Origin: Actinomycetota bacterium
GTDB taxonomy: Bacteria > Actinomycetota > Acidimicrobiia > Acidimicrobiales > Ilumatobacteraceae
Assembly (NCBI GenBank): GCA_016213625.1
Contig: JACQZZ010000066.1
Span: forward strand, 1 to 64,000
Length of the DNA stretch: 64,000 bases
Reading direction: 5' to 3'
Below the pieces are notes generated by a model, which saw only the letters and a list, made by a program, of their open reading frames with translations, searched no databases and was not told the origin of the DNA. This document shows positions 53,467 through 61,720 of this stretch, in pieces. Positions within the stretch are counted from its first letter, which is position 1. The number at the start of each line of letters is the position of its first letter. The position numbers and the translations under genes are program-made.

Positions 53467-53493
53467 AACAATGGAGGCGGCGGCGCGACATGT

Positions 53494-53973
53494 TCAGTAG
53501 GCAGCGTCGTAGAGATCGGCGGCGACGACGTCGAGGCCACCGGGGAGTTCACAGGGGCCGTAGACGGCCCTCGCACCCGACTGGAAGTCGATGAAGAGCG
53601 CGTAGGGGCCGGGCCGGCTGCAGCACCCGTCAGGGCCTGGTGCTGGCAGGGGCAACAGGATCGTCGCCTTGGCCGCCTCGAAACCCGCGATCCATTCGGA
53701 CGGATAGTCGGCACCGGGCTGGCCGAAACTGGCGACCGGGCCCTCAGGCCAGGGGTAGACCGCGAGGCCCACGATCACGTCCTGGTCGGCGACGAGCGGC
53801 ACCGACTGCTCGGGCATGCCTTCGCAGCCCGTGGTTCCTTCCGGCGCGGACGCGACCGTCGATGCCGCCACGAGGGTGGAGGTGGCACCGGACGAAGAGG
53901 ATGCGTCACCCGACGACGAACACGCGGTGCCAACCGTCAACGCGAACGCCACCATCCAAACAGCACGAGCCAT
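53494..53973 (-). CDS. Small secreted lipoprotein
   Basis: 159 residues from ATG 53973. Signal peptide MVAFALTVGTAC with lipobox GTAC, then a Ser/Ala/Thr-rich linker. The mature part has four cysteines (GCEGMPE, GCCSRPG, GPCELPG) and an acidic/aromatic composition, with a C-terminal GLDVVAADLYDAAY. No family recognised. It lies 28 bp downstream of the tetR stop on the same strand and may be co-transcribed. Confidence 0.75.
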   Translation of the reverse strand: MARAVWMVAFALTVGTACSSSGDASSSSGATSTLVAASTVASAPEGTTGCEGMPEQSVPLVADQDVIVGLAVYPWPEGPVASFGQPGADYPSEWIAGFEAAKATILLPLPAPGPDGCCSRPGPYALFIDFQSGARAVYGPCELPGGLDVVAADLYDAAY

Positions 53974-54001
53974 CGCCGAAGTCTCGCGCCCGGTGGGCTG
54001 A

Positions 54002-54679
54002 TCAGGGGGCGAGGACGGTGGCGTAGTGGTCGACGACGGCGTCGAAGAGCGCACCGGGTTGGTCGATGACGTTGTGCAGGTGGCCGAACAGCTCCAGTGA
54101 CACCGCGCCCATGATGGCCGCCCACGCGGTGAGGCCGAGTGCGATCGTCGGCGCGGGCACCTCCAGGCCGAACACGTCGTGCAGGCGCACGAGGTCGGCC
54201 CGCATGGCACGCGGGACGGCGAAGTCGTGCCGAACACCCGACCGGGCGATGTCGCCGAGCAGCTCCACGAGCACGAGGGTGTAGCGAGTGGCCGGCCCGA
54301 TGGTGTCCTGCGGCGCGGCGTAGCCCGGCACCGGCGTGCCGAACAGCAGCGCCCACTCGCTGGGCGAGTCGATGGCGAACTGACGAATGGCGCCGGCCAT
54401 CGCCCGCAACCGCGCTCGATGGTCGCTGCGACGCCGCACCGCCTGGTCGGCCGCCTCGGCCACCGCACCCAGCCGCTCGTACGAATCGATGATGAGCGCG
54501 GTGAGCAACTCGTCGCGGCTCGCGTAGTACCGATAGATACCCGAGCTCACCATGCCCATGTCGCGGGCGATGGCCCGCAGCGACAATGCAGCAGCACCCT
54601 CGGCTGCCATCTGCTCGCGGGCCAACCGGACGATCTCGGTGGTGGTGGCCACCCTCGCTCGTTCGCGCACACCGCTCAT
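54002..54679 (-). CDS. TetR-family transcriptional regulator
   Basis: 225 residues from ATG 54679. The N-terminal helix-turn-helix is ATTTEIVRLAREQMAAEGAAAL, SLRAIARDMGMVSSGIYRYY then ASRDELLTALI. The C-terminal ligand domain fits TetR_C-type folds (WALLFGTPVPGYAAP, VSLELFGHLHNVID). It is divergent from the NAD-binding gene; two near-identical inverted operator sites lie between. TACACT (54692-54687, minus) is seven bases before the ATG (leaderless), so it is probably self-regulating. Confidence 0.9.
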   Translation of the reverse strand: MSGVRERARVATTTEIVRLAREQMAAEGAAALSLRAIARDMGMVSSGIYRYYASRDELLTALIIDSYERLGAVAEAADQAVRRRSDHRARLRAMAGAIRQFAIDSPSEWALLFGTPVPGYAAPQDTIGPATRYTLVLVELLGDIARSGVRHDFAVPRAMRADLVRLHDVFGLEVPAPTIALGLTAWAAIMGAVSLELFGHLHNVIDQPGALFDAVVDHYATVLAP

Positions 54680-54686
54680 GGTGACG

Positions 54687-54692
54687 AGTGTA
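54687..54692 (-). promoter_or_regulatory. -10 element TACACT of the tetR gene
   Basis: On the minus strand TACACT is seven bases before ATG 54679 (leaderless). Confidence 0.45.
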
Positions 54693-54710
54693 GCGAAGGT
54701 CACAGACAAA

Positions 54711-54726
54711 TGTGAGCACCGCTCTC
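54711..54726 (+). promoter_or_regulatory. Putative TetR operator, copy 1
   Basis: TGTGAGCACCGCTCTC, with inner dyad GAGC-n3-GCTC. Its near match occurs inverted at 54756-54771 (45 bp centre to centre). It lies upstream of the tetR -10. Confidence 0.6.
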
Positions 54727-54755
54727 GCTTTTTCTCGAACGATGGTCCATACTCA

Positions 54756-54771
54756 GAGAGCACTGCTCACA
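54756..54771 (-). promoter_or_regulatory. Putative TetR operator, copy 2 (inverted)
   Basis: Reverse complement TGTGAGCAGTGCTCTC, differing from copy 1 only in the two central bases. The inner dyad GAGCA-n-TGCTC is perfect. It lies 31 bp before ATG 54803, in a position to repress the reductase gene. Confidence 0.6.
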
Positions 54772-54802
54772 TCCGAGAGCATCGATCCCCAGGAGTCACA
54801 CC

Positions 54803-55738
54803 ATGCAACAGCACGTCGTCATCGGAGCCGGCCCGGTCGGCTCAGGCGTCGCCGAACTGCTCGCCCAGCGCGGCGATCAGGTGACCGTCATCACCCGCAG
54901 CGGCACCGGTCCCGATCACCCGCGCATCACCAAGTTGGCGGCCGACGCCGGCAACGACGCCGCCCTCACCACCGCGGCCACAGGGAGCGCGTCCATCTTC
55001 AACTGCGTCAACCCGCCCTACCACCGCTGGCCCACCGATTGGCCGCCGGTGCACCAGGCCATCATGCGCGCCGCGGAACGCACCGGCGCCGTGATCGTGA
55101 TGATGGACAACCTCTACGGCTTCGGGCCCGGCAGCACGATGCCGATGCGCGAGCTCGACCCGATGCGGGCCACCGGCGAGAAGGGGTCCGTCCGAGCCCG
55201 CATGGCCACCGACCTCCTAGAGGCCCACGCCGCCGGCCGCCTGCGCGCCACCCTCGCCCGCGCCAGCGACTTCTACGGGCCGCGGGTGTTGGGCGCAGCC
55301 ATGGGCGAACGAGTGGTGCCCCGCGTGCTCGCCGGCAAGAAGGTGTCGGTGCTGGGCAGGACCGACGTGCCGCACAGCATGAGCTACATGCCCGACGTCG
55401 TGCGCACGCTCGTCACCCTGGCCGACGACGAGCGGGCCTGGGGCAAACCCTGGCACGTGCCCAACGCCTCCGCACCCACGCAAGCACAGATGGTGCAGGC
55501 GTTCGCCGCTGCTGCAGGCACCTCGGTGAAGGTGGGCACGGTGCCGAACGCCGCCCTGACCGCGATGGGGTGGTTCAACCCGACCATCAAGGGCCTGAAG
55601 GAGACCCGATACCAGTTCACCGACCCGTTCGTGACGGACTCGTCGGCCACCGAGCAGACCTTCGGCCTGGCGGCGACACCCCTCGAAGTCGGCGCCGCGG
55701 CGACGGTGGCGTGGTGGCGTGAGCAGGTGGCCAAGTGA
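54803..55738 (+). CDS. NAD(P)-binding epimerase/reductase-like protein
   Basis: 311 residues from ATG 54803 with AGGAG seven bases upstream. Rossmann motif VVIGAGPVGSGVAELLAQRG, then VTVITRSG. The Tyr-containing NLYGFGPGSTMPM segment and the RASDFYGPRV block resemble extended SDRs of the NAD-dependent epimerase family. The substrate is unknown. It is divergent from tetR with operator sites between, and its stop overlaps the start of the membrane-protein gene. Confidence 0.82.
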   Translation: MQQHVVIGAGPVGSGVAELLAQRGDQVTVITRSGTGPDHPRITKLAADAGNDAALTTAATGSASIFNCVNPPYHRWPTDWPPVHQAIMRAAERTGAVIVMMDNLYGFGPGSTMPMRELDPMRATGEKGSVRARMATDLLEAHAAGRLRATLARASDFYGPRVLGAAMGERVVPRVLAGKKVSVLGRTDVPHSMSYMPDVVRTLVTLADDERAWGKPWHVPNASAPTQAQMVQAFAAAAGTSVKVGTVPNAALTAMGWFNPTIKGLKETRYQFTDPFVTDSSATEQTFGLAATPLEVGAAATVAWWREQVAK

Positions 55739-56310
55739 CCGCCACCGCCTCCCCCTCGATCCAGCCGTGGGACGCCACCCGACCTGCCCGTCGCCTCGTC
55801 CGGCTGCTGCGTCGCAATGCCGTCGTGATCCAGGGTGTGTTCGCCCTGCTGTGGTCCGTCCGACTGGCAGCGGCCGCCGGGCCGTGGGAAGTGCCGGTGC
55901 TGGTGGCCCTGTTCACGGTCGTCATGGCGCGCCGAGCGTTCTCGAAGACCGTGGGTCTGAGGGCTCGCGACGAGTTCCGCACCCCGCGCGGCCGAGCGTT
56001 CCTGCGTCCGGTGACGCGGGCGTCGCTGTGGCAGATCGGCGCCAGTGTCGTCCTTCCCATCGCCGCCGGCGCGGTCGGCTTGGAACGCTGGGCGCTGCCG
56101 ATCATCGCCGTCACCATCGGCCTGTTCCTGGTCGCCTTCGCTGCGTCGCTGCAGCTCACCTCCGTGGCGGTGATCGGCTGGTTCGCGACTGCCACCTCCG
56201 TGCTCCTCCCTCTCGCGTTCGACGATTCGGATTTGGTGGCGGCGGTCAGCGGCGCGATGGTGGTGACGCTCGTTGCATCGATGTGGTGCTGCGCCCGAGC
56301 GACCGACTGA
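55735..56310 (+). CDS. Multi-pass membrane protein
   Basis: 191 residues from GTG 55735. Five or six hydrophobic helices follow a basic N-terminus (RPARRLVRLLRR), with loops containing RARDEFRTPRGRAFLRPVTR. No family is recognised. It overlaps the reductase gene by four bases (GTGA), so TetR probably controls both. The glnII gene follows 110 bp downstream with a GlnR-like box between. Confidence 0.65.
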   Translation: MTATASPSIQPWDATRPARRLVRLLRRNAVVIQGVFALLWSVRLAAAAGPWEVPVLVALFTVVMARRAFSKTVGLRARDEFRTPRGRAFLRPVTRASLWQIGASVVLPIAAGAVGLERWALPIIAVTIGLFLVAFAASLQLTSVAVIGWFATATSVLLPLAFDDSDLVAAVSGAMVVTLVASMWCCARATD

Positions 56311-56327
56311 TTCGACCCGTCGGCCAC

Positions 56328-56365
56328 TTCACACAGCGTTCACATTCGGGCAACGGGGCGGAAAT
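56328..56365 (+). promoter_or_regulatory. Putative GlnR box upstream of glnII
   Basis: Four five-base elements with exact 11-bp spacing: TTCAC-n6-TTCAC-n6-GCAAC-n6-GAAAT. This is the layout of actinobacterial GlnR sites (gTnAC-n6-GaAAC repeated). Elements 1, 3 and 4 each differ from it by one base; element 2 differs more. Confidence 0.5.
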
Positions 56366-56420
56366 CGCTCCTGGGCAGCATGCACACGCCCCTTCAGCCA
56401 ATACTCGTAAAGGAACCTCC

Positions 56421-57431
56421 GTGGCCTACCAAGCTGAATACATCTGGATCGACGGCACCGAGCCCACGCCACTGCTGCGCTCGAAGACGAAGATCATCGC
56501 CGACGGGAAAGAGCCCCCGATCTGGGGCTTCGACGGTTCGTCCACCAACCAGGCCACCGGCGAGCACAGCGACTGCATGCTGAAGCCCATCTTCACGTGC
56601 CCCGACCCCATCCGCGGTGGCGACAACATCCTGGTGCTCTGCGAAGTCGACAACGCGAAGGACCAGAAGCCGCACGCCACGAACACCCGCTCGGCTTGCG
56701 CGAAGGCGGCCAAGAAGTTCGCCAAGCACGAGATGATCTTCGGCATCGAGCAGGAGTACACCTTCCTCAAGCTCGACGGCACCCCGCTCGGCTTCCCCGC
56801 CGGCGGCTACCCCGGCCCGCAGGGCCCGTACTACTGCGGCGTCGGCGCAGGCCGCGTCGTCGCCCGCGAGATCATCGAGGAGCACACCCAGGCGTGCATC
56901 GATGCCGGTCTCATGATCGAGGGCACCAACGCCGAGGTCATGCCCGGCCAGTGGGAGTTCCAGATCGGCGCGGCCGACGCGCTGACGGTGAGCGACCACA
57001 TGTACGTCGCCCGCTGGCTGCTCCACCGCATCGCCGAGGACTACGACGTGGTCGTCAGCTTCGACGCCAAGCCGATGAAGGGCGACTGGAACGGCGCCGG
57101 TGCGCACACCAACTTCTCCACCAAGGCCATGCGCGAGGACACCAACATGAAGGCCATCAAGGCCGCGTGTGAGGCCATCGGCAAGAAGGTCGACCTGCAC
57201 GTGAAGAACTACGGCCACGACATCGAGAGCCGCCTCACCGGCGCCCACGAGACCGCTCCGTACAACAAGTTCAGCTACGGCGTGTCGAACCGCGGCGCCA
57301 GCATCCGCATCCCGTGGCAGGTGGAACTGGCTGGCCGCGGCTACGCCGAGGACCGTCGCCCCAACGCCAACTGCGATCCGTACACCGTGACCCGTCTCAT
57401 CGTCGAGACCGTCTGCGGCGCCGCTTCCTGA
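56421..57431 (+). CDS. glnII: Glutamine synthetase, type II (eukaryotic-type)
   Basis: 336 residues from GTG 56421, with AAAGGA six bases upstream. WGFDGSSTNQATGEHSDC, RGGDNILVLCEVDN, FGIEQEYTFLK (E in the metal site), NAEVMPGQWEFQIG, GDWNGAGAHTNFST and RLTGAHETAPYNKFSYGVSNRGASIRIP are the GSII blocks. It makes glutamine from glutamate and ammonia. GSII is found beside GSI in Actinobacteria such as Streptomyces, and is not adenylylated. A GlnR-like box lies upstream and a strong hairpin downstream. Confidence 0.95.
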   Translation: MAYQAEYIWIDGTEPTPLLRSKTKIIADGKEPPIWGFDGSSTNQATGEHSDCMLKPIFTCPDPIRGGDNILVLCEVDNAKDQKPHATNTRSACAKAAKKFAKHEMIFGIEQEYTFLKLDGTPLGFPAGGYPGPQGPYYCGVGAGRVVAREIIEEHTQACIDAGLMIEGTNAEVMPGQWEFQIGAADALTVSDHMYVARWLLHRIAEDYDVVVSFDAKPMKGDWNGAGAHTNFSTKAMREDTNMKAIKAACEAIGKKVDLHVKNYGHDIESRLTGAHETAPYNKFSYGVSNRGASIRIPWQVELAGRGYAEDRRPNANCDPYTVTRLIVETVCGAAS

Positions 57432-57453
57432 GCAACCGCTGCCACAGCCGATC

Positions 57454-57488
57454 AGGGGCGGGTGCGACCACACGGTCGCCCCGCCCCT
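57454..57488 (+). terminator. GC-rich terminator hairpin after glnII
   Basis: AGGGGCGGG-T-GCGACC pairs with GGTCGC-CCCGCCCCT (a single T bulge) around ACAC, 22 bp after the stop. No T tail, as common in this window. Confidence 0.6.
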
Positions 57489-57562
57489 GCGGCGTTCATG
57501 GCCCGGATCACGGTCCGCCGTGGCACACTTTCCCCGTCCCTTGAGCCCCTGAGGGAGCCCCA

Positions 57563-58900
57563 ATGCTCGAGCAACAACGCGACTACGTCCTGCGCACGGT
57601 GGAAGAGCGCGGCGTGCGCCTCATCCGGCTGTGGTTCACCGACGTGCTCGGCAACCTGAAGAGCTTCGCCATCAGCCCGGCGGAGCTCGAGAACGCGCTG
57701 GAGGACGGCATGACCTTCGATGGTTCGTCCATCGACGGCTTCAGCCGCATCCAGGAGGCCGACGTGTTGGCCATCCCCGACCCGAACACGTTCGAGGTGC
57801 TCCCCTGGGGCGATCCGAAGGCGGTCGAGGCCCGGGTTTTCTGCGACATCCACAACCTCGACGGCACGCCGTTCGAAGGCGACCCTCGACAGGTGCTGCG
57901 CCGCAACCTGCGTGCCGCGCGCGAGCAGGGGTTCAGCTTCTACGTGGCACCCGACATCGAGTTCTTCTACTTCGCTCCGCCCGAGAAGGGCCAGGCGCCG
58001 CAGCCGCTCGACGAGGGCGGCTTCTTCGACCTCACCACCACCGACGTGGCGGGCACGCTCCGCAAGGAGACCATCCGCACGCTGGAGACGATGAGCATTC
58101 CCGTGGAGTACAGCTTCCACGAGGACTCCCCCAGTCAGCACGAGATCGACCTGCGCCACACCGACGCACTCAGCATGGCCGACAGCGTCATGACATTCCG
58201 GTTGGTGGTGAAGGAGGTCGCGGCGAAGCAAGGCGTGCACGCGACGTTCATGCCCAAGCCGCTCGAGGGCCTGCAGGGCAGCGGCATGCACCTGCACCTC
58301 AGCCTGTTCGACGGCGAGAACAACGCGTTCTACACCGAGGACGACCCGTACAACCTGTCCCCGGTGGCCAAGCAGTTCATCGCCGGACTCCTTCGACACG
58401 CGGCCGAGATCACCGCCGTCACCAACCAGACGGTGAACAGCTACAAGCGGCTCGTGCCGGGCTTCGAGGCGCCGGTGCACATCAGCTGGGCGCGCAACAA
58501 CCGCAGCGGACTCATCCGTGTGCCCATCGCCAAGCGGGGCAACGCCAGCGCCACCCGCATCGAGTACCGCTCGCCCGACCCGGCCACCAACCCGTACCTG
58601 GCGTTCAGCGTGCTGCTCGCTGCCGGGTTGAAGGGCATCGCGGAGGGCTACGAGCTCCCCGCTGAAGCCGACGCCAACCTGTTCGAGATGGACGACATCG
58701 CGTTGCGCAAGCTGGGCATCGACACGTTGCCGCAGAGCCTCAGCGATTCGCTGAAGGCGATGGAGCAGTCCACACTGGTGCAAGAAGCGTTGGGCGAGCA
58801 CATCTTCGAGTGGTTCCTGCGCAACAAGCGCACCGAGTGGCGTGAGTACAAGACCCACGTCAGTCAGTTCGAGCTCAACCGCTACCTGAGGGCGCTGTAG
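57563..58900 (+). CDS. glnA: Glutamine synthetase, type I family (GSI-alpha-like)
   Basis: 445 residues from ATG 57563, preceded by GAGGGAG. The blocks LWFTDVLGNLKSFAI, MTFDGSSIDGFSRIQEADVL, GSGMHLHLSLF, NSYKRLVPGFEAPVHISWARNN and IEYRSPDPATNPYLAF are GSI-type. The metal motif is D131-x-E133 (PDIEFF), where most enzymes have E-x-E. There is no adenylylation Tyr loop (NLYDLPPEE type), so it belongs to the unadenylylated alpha-type, possibly a second GS or a gamma-glutamyl-substrate enzyme. It precedes the GlnR-like gene with one base of overlap. Confidence 0.92.
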   Translation: MLEQQRDYVLRTVEERGVRLIRLWFTDVLGNLKSFAISPAELENALEDGMTFDGSSIDGFSRIQEADVLAIPDPNTFEVLPWGDPKAVEARVFCDIHNLDGTPFEGDPRQVLRRNLRAAREQGFSFYVAPDIEFFYFAPPEKGQAPQPLDEGGFFDLTTTDVAGTLRKETIRTLETMSIPVEYSFHEDSPSQHEIDLRHTDALSMADSVMTFRLVVKEVAAKQGVHATFMPKPLEGLQGSGMHLHLSLFDGENNAFYTEDDPYNLSPVAKQFIAGLLRHAAEITAVTNQTVNSYKRLVPGFEAPVHISWARNNRSGLIRVPIAKRGNASATRIEYRSPDPATNPYLAFSVLLAAGLKGIAEGYELPAEADANLFEMDDIALRKLGIDTLPQSLSDSLKAMEQSTLVQEALGEHIFEWFLRNKRTEWREYKTHVSQFELNRYLRAL

Positions 58901-59580
58901 TGGAACTCCTGGCGGTCTTCCCCGAACCACCGCCGCCCGACCTCGCGCGCACGCTCGACCTGGCCGGGTATCGGTGGAAGGCGGTCGGCTCGGCCGAGGA
59001 CGCGGCGCGTCACGAGCCGGCCACCGGTTGGGCCGGAGCCGTCGTGGCCTGCGACCAGGACCCCGACGGCGCCTGGGCGTTCTGCCGGTCGCTGCGCAAG
59101 CGCGACACCCCGGTCACGCCCCTGCTGGTGTTGGTGGGCGGCGGGCAGCTGTCGGATCTCGAACTGCGCGACGAGCTGTTCGACGACTTCTGCCTCACGC
59201 CCTTCCACCCGGTGGAGGTGGAGGCACGGTTGCGTCACCTGTTCTTCCGTGGCGGCACCGAGCTGCGACCGGAGATGGTGGAGTACAGCGGTCTCGCACT
59301 GAACCTCGAGACGTACCAGGCCAGCATCGAGGGTCGGCCGCTCGATCTCACGTACATGGAGTACGAGCTGTTGAAGTTCCTGGCTCAGAACCCGGGCAAG
59401 GTCTTCACCCGCGAGATGCTGCTCAGCCGAGTGTGGGGCTACGAGTACTACGGCGGTGCGCGCACGGTCGACGTGCACATCCGTCGTCTGCGCGCCAAGC
59501 TCGGCGAGGAGCACGCCAACCTCATCCAGACCGTGCGTAGCGTGGGCTATCGCTTCGGTCAGAGCCGCTGGGGTTCCTGA
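58900..59580 (+). CDS. GlnR-like orphan response regulator (OmpR family)
   Basis: 226 residues from GTG 58900. The N-terminal receiver is atypical: the site usually holding the phosphoacceptor reads ACDQDPDG, and the usual LxKP segment is LTPFHP, so phosphorylation is unlikely. The C-terminal OmpR winged helix is YMEYELLKFLAQNPGKVFTR, EMLLSRVWGYEYYGGARTVD, VHIRRLRAKLGEEHANLIQT and VRSVGYRFG, which is almost the canonical GlnR sequence. It overlaps the GSI gene stop by one base. In Streptomyces and Mycobacterium, GlnR activates glnA, glnII and amtB. The same role is inferred from the position and the box upstream of glnII. Confidence 0.8.
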   Translation: MELLAVFPEPPPPDLARTLDLAGYRWKAVGSAEDAARHEPATGWAGAVVACDQDPDGAWAFCRSLRKRDTPVTPLLVLVGGGQLSDLELRDELFDDFCLTPFHPVEVEARLRHLFFRGGTELRPEMVEYSGLALNLETYQASIEGRPLDLTYMEYELLKFLAQNPGKVFTREMLLSRVWGYEYYGGARTVDVHIRRLRAKLGEEHANLIQTVRSVGYRFGQSRWGS

Positions 59581-59601
59581 CCCACGGCTCGGCGCGCTGG
59601 T

Positions 59602-60291
59602 TCAGAACGTCAAAAGTGACTGCGCCACCAGCAACGCCAGCACCGAGCTGCCGAAGTCGTTGGGGTGCAGGTTGTCGCTGCGCAGCACTTCCTGGTCCGG
59701 CGCCGACGCCGTGGAGTACCAGTCGGTGACCACCGCGTTGGGTCGGTCGTCGATGCGCTGCTGCAGCACCATGTTGAACATGTTCGTGAGGTCCATGTAC
59801 TGCGGGCGATAGCAGTTCACCCACACCAGTGGCACCTCATCCGGCAGCATGTCGAGGATCTGGTCGATGAGTGCGCCGTACTCTTCGGGAGTGGCGTAAC
59901 TGCCGATGTCGTTCGTGCCCAGCTCGATCACCCAGGCGTCGGGCGACACCGACTCCGACAGCAGCCCGAACAGCGTGCGGATGCCGCTCGGCGCCCCGGA
60001 CCCCTTGCCGTTGCCCACCTCGATACGACGACCGACCACCGCTTCCACCCGCACCTCGGGAATGCCGTTCGCGCGGAAGGCATCGGCGTACGCCTCGGTC
60101 GCTGCCTGGCTGATGGAGTCGCCGAGGACGACGACGGTCCTGATCTCGCGGGGCGCATCGGCGTCGCCGCCATCGTCGTCGCGGGGACGACCAAGCCTCG
60201 CGTCGGTGGTGGAATCGGTGGAGCACGCAGCGAGCCCACCGAACGCTGCCGTCGCACAGAGCGCGACGAAGGTGCGACGGTCCAGGGCCAT
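59602..60291 (-). CDS. SGNH/GDSL hydrolase, exported lipoprotein
   Basis: 229 residues from ATG 60291. The leader DRRTFVALCATAAFGGLAAC has a twin-Arg-like start and lipobox LAAC. The SGNH blocks are VVLGDSISQ (block I with Ser), GTNDIGS (block III with Asn) and DNLHPNDFGS (block V with Asp/His). It would be an esterase at the outer face of the membrane. It converges on the GlnR-like gene, 21 bp away. The amidohydrolase gene lies 52 bp upstream. Confidence 0.88.
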   Translation of the reverse strand: MALDRRTFVALCATAAFGGLAACSTDSTTDARLGRPRDDDGGDADAPREIRTVVVLGDSISQAATEAYADAFRANGIPEVRVEAVVGRRIEVGNGKGSGAPSGIRTLFGLLSESVSPDAWVIELGTNDIGSYATPEEYGALIDQILDMLPDEVPLVWVNCYRPQYMDLTNMFNMVLQQRIDDRPNAVVTDWYSTASAPDQEVLRSDNLHPNDFGSSVLALLVAQSLLTF

Positions 60292-60343
60292 TCCCCCAGT
60301 GTGGCCGACCGTGACGCCCGATTGGCGGCGCGTCGACGCCCGG

Positions 60344-61708
60344 TCAGTCGAGCTGCTGGATGCGCCGCGCGTGCTGGGCGTGGCTGCGCAGCACGTGTGG
60401 CAGGTCGGGGTGCACCAGCTGACCGTCGCGCACCACGAACCGTCCGTTCACCACGGTGTGCCACGCAGCGGTGGGGCCACACCGCAACCACGCCTCCACG
60501 GGGTCGGCGATGGCGCCGGCGAAGATGGGCCCGTCGAGCTTCCAGACTGCGAGGTCGGCCACGGCGCCCGGAGCGATGACACCGATCTCGCCCTCGCGAC
60601 CGAGGCACCCTGCGCCGCCGAGCGTGGCGATCTCCAACGCCATCCGGGCCGTGCCGGCGTGCGCACCGTCGCGCAGCTTGGCGAGCATCATCGCCGACCG
60701 CGCCTCGAGCCACATCGACGCGCTGTCGGCCGACGACGAACCGTCGACGCCGAGGCCCACCTTCACCCCCGCCGCACGCATGGGCACGATTGGCGAGATA
60801 CCCGACGAGAGGATGAGGTTGCTGCTCGGGCAGTGGGCCACGCCGATGCCCGCCGCACCCAACCGGTGGACCTCGTCGTGGTTCGGCATCACGCAGTGGG
60901 CGACCCACGTGCGATCGGTGCACCAGCCCGTGCGCTCGAGGTACTCCATCGGCCGGCACCCGAAACGGGCGAGCGAGAACTCGTCGTCCTCGGCGTTCTC
61001 GGCGAAGTGCGTGTGCAACCGCACATCGAGTCGCTCGGCGAGTTCGGCCGACCGCACCATGAGTTCTTCGGTGACGCTGAACGGGCTGCACGGCGCGAGC
61101 GCGATGCGCACCATCGCTCCGTGGTTGCGGTCGTGGTGACGTTGCACCGCCAGTTCGCTGGCCGCCAGGATCTCGTCGTCGTCGGCCACCACGTCGTCGG
61201 GCGGCAGACCGCCGTCCTTCTCGCTGAGGCTCATCGAACCACGGGTGGGGTGGAACCGCATCCCCAGCTCGCGAGCGGCCGCGATCTCCGCACTCAGCAG
61301 ATCGCCCGCACCTCTCGGATGGAGGTAGAGGTGGTCGGTGCTCGTGGTGCAGCCACTGAGCGCCAACTCGGCGAGCCCCACGAACGCGCTGGCGTACACG
61401 CTCTCCTCGTCGATGGCCCGCCACAGCGGGTACAGGCTCTGCAGCCATCCGAACAGCGGCTTGTCGGTCATCAGCGGGTAGGCCCGTGTGAGGTTCTGGT
61501 AGATGTGATGGTGGGTGTTCACCAGACCGGGCGTCACCAGACACTCGGCGGCGTCGATCACCTCGGCCGCCTCGGGCGCGGGATCGGCGGCGGCACCGAC
61601 TGCGTCGATCAGCCCACCCGTGACCGCCACCCATCCACCGGCGAGTTCGCGCCGTTGCGCGTCGACGGTGGCGACGCAGCGAGCATTGCGGATGAGCAGA
61701 TCGGCCAT
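60344..61708 (-). CDS. 8-oxoguanine deaminase-like amidohydrolase
   Basis: 454 residues from ATG 61708, with GGAGG five bases upstream. Metal ligands: HHH in VNTHHHIYQNLTRAYPL, His in LHTHFAENAEDDEF, and the Asp in GLGVDGSSSADSAS, as in the cytosine/guanine-deaminase-like amidohydrolases (AtzB/TrzN branch). The NTHHHxYQ-LTRA block and FGWLQSLYPLW suggest 8-oxoguanine deaminase rather than a triazine enzyme, though substrate is inferred. It lies 12 bp downstream of the PLP decarboxylase on the same strand. Confidence 0.85.
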   Translation of the reverse strand: MADLLIRNARCVATVDAQRRELAGGWVAVTGGLIDAVGAAADPAPEAAEVIDAAECLVTPGLVNTHHHIYQNLTRAYPLMTDKPLFGWLQSLYPLWRAIDEESVYASAFVGLAELALSGCTTSTDHLYLHPRGAGDLLSAEIAAARELGMRFHPTRGSMSLSEKDGGLPPDDVVADDDEILAASELAVQRHHDRNHGAMVRIALAPCSPFSVTEELMVRSAELAERLDVRLHTHFAENAEDDEFSLARFGCRPMEYLERTGWCTDRTWVAHCVMPNHDEVHRLGAAGIGVAHCPSSNLILSSGISPIVPMRAAGVKVGLGVDGSSSADSASMWLEARSAMMLAKLRDGAHAGTARMALEIATLGGAGCLGREGEIGVIAPGAVADLAVWKLDGPIFAGAIADPVEAWLRCGPTAAWHTVVNGRFVVRDGQLVHPDLPHVLRSHAQHARRIQQLD

Positions 61709-61720
61709 CGGACCTCCGAG

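Larger units (their letters stand above)
53265..53493. other. Gene-free region with a direct repeat
   Basis: 229 bp between the roadblock gene and the lipoprotein gene. No protein-coding frame of merit. It holds two 25-bp identical segments 89 bp apart (see the repeat entries), each followed by a short segment that can pair with it. Confidence 0.6.

Noticed and set aside
53494-54468. 324-codon extension of the lipoprotein gene into tetR
   Set aside because: The signal peptide with lipobox begins at ATG 53973; the upstream part is a frame shadow of tetR.
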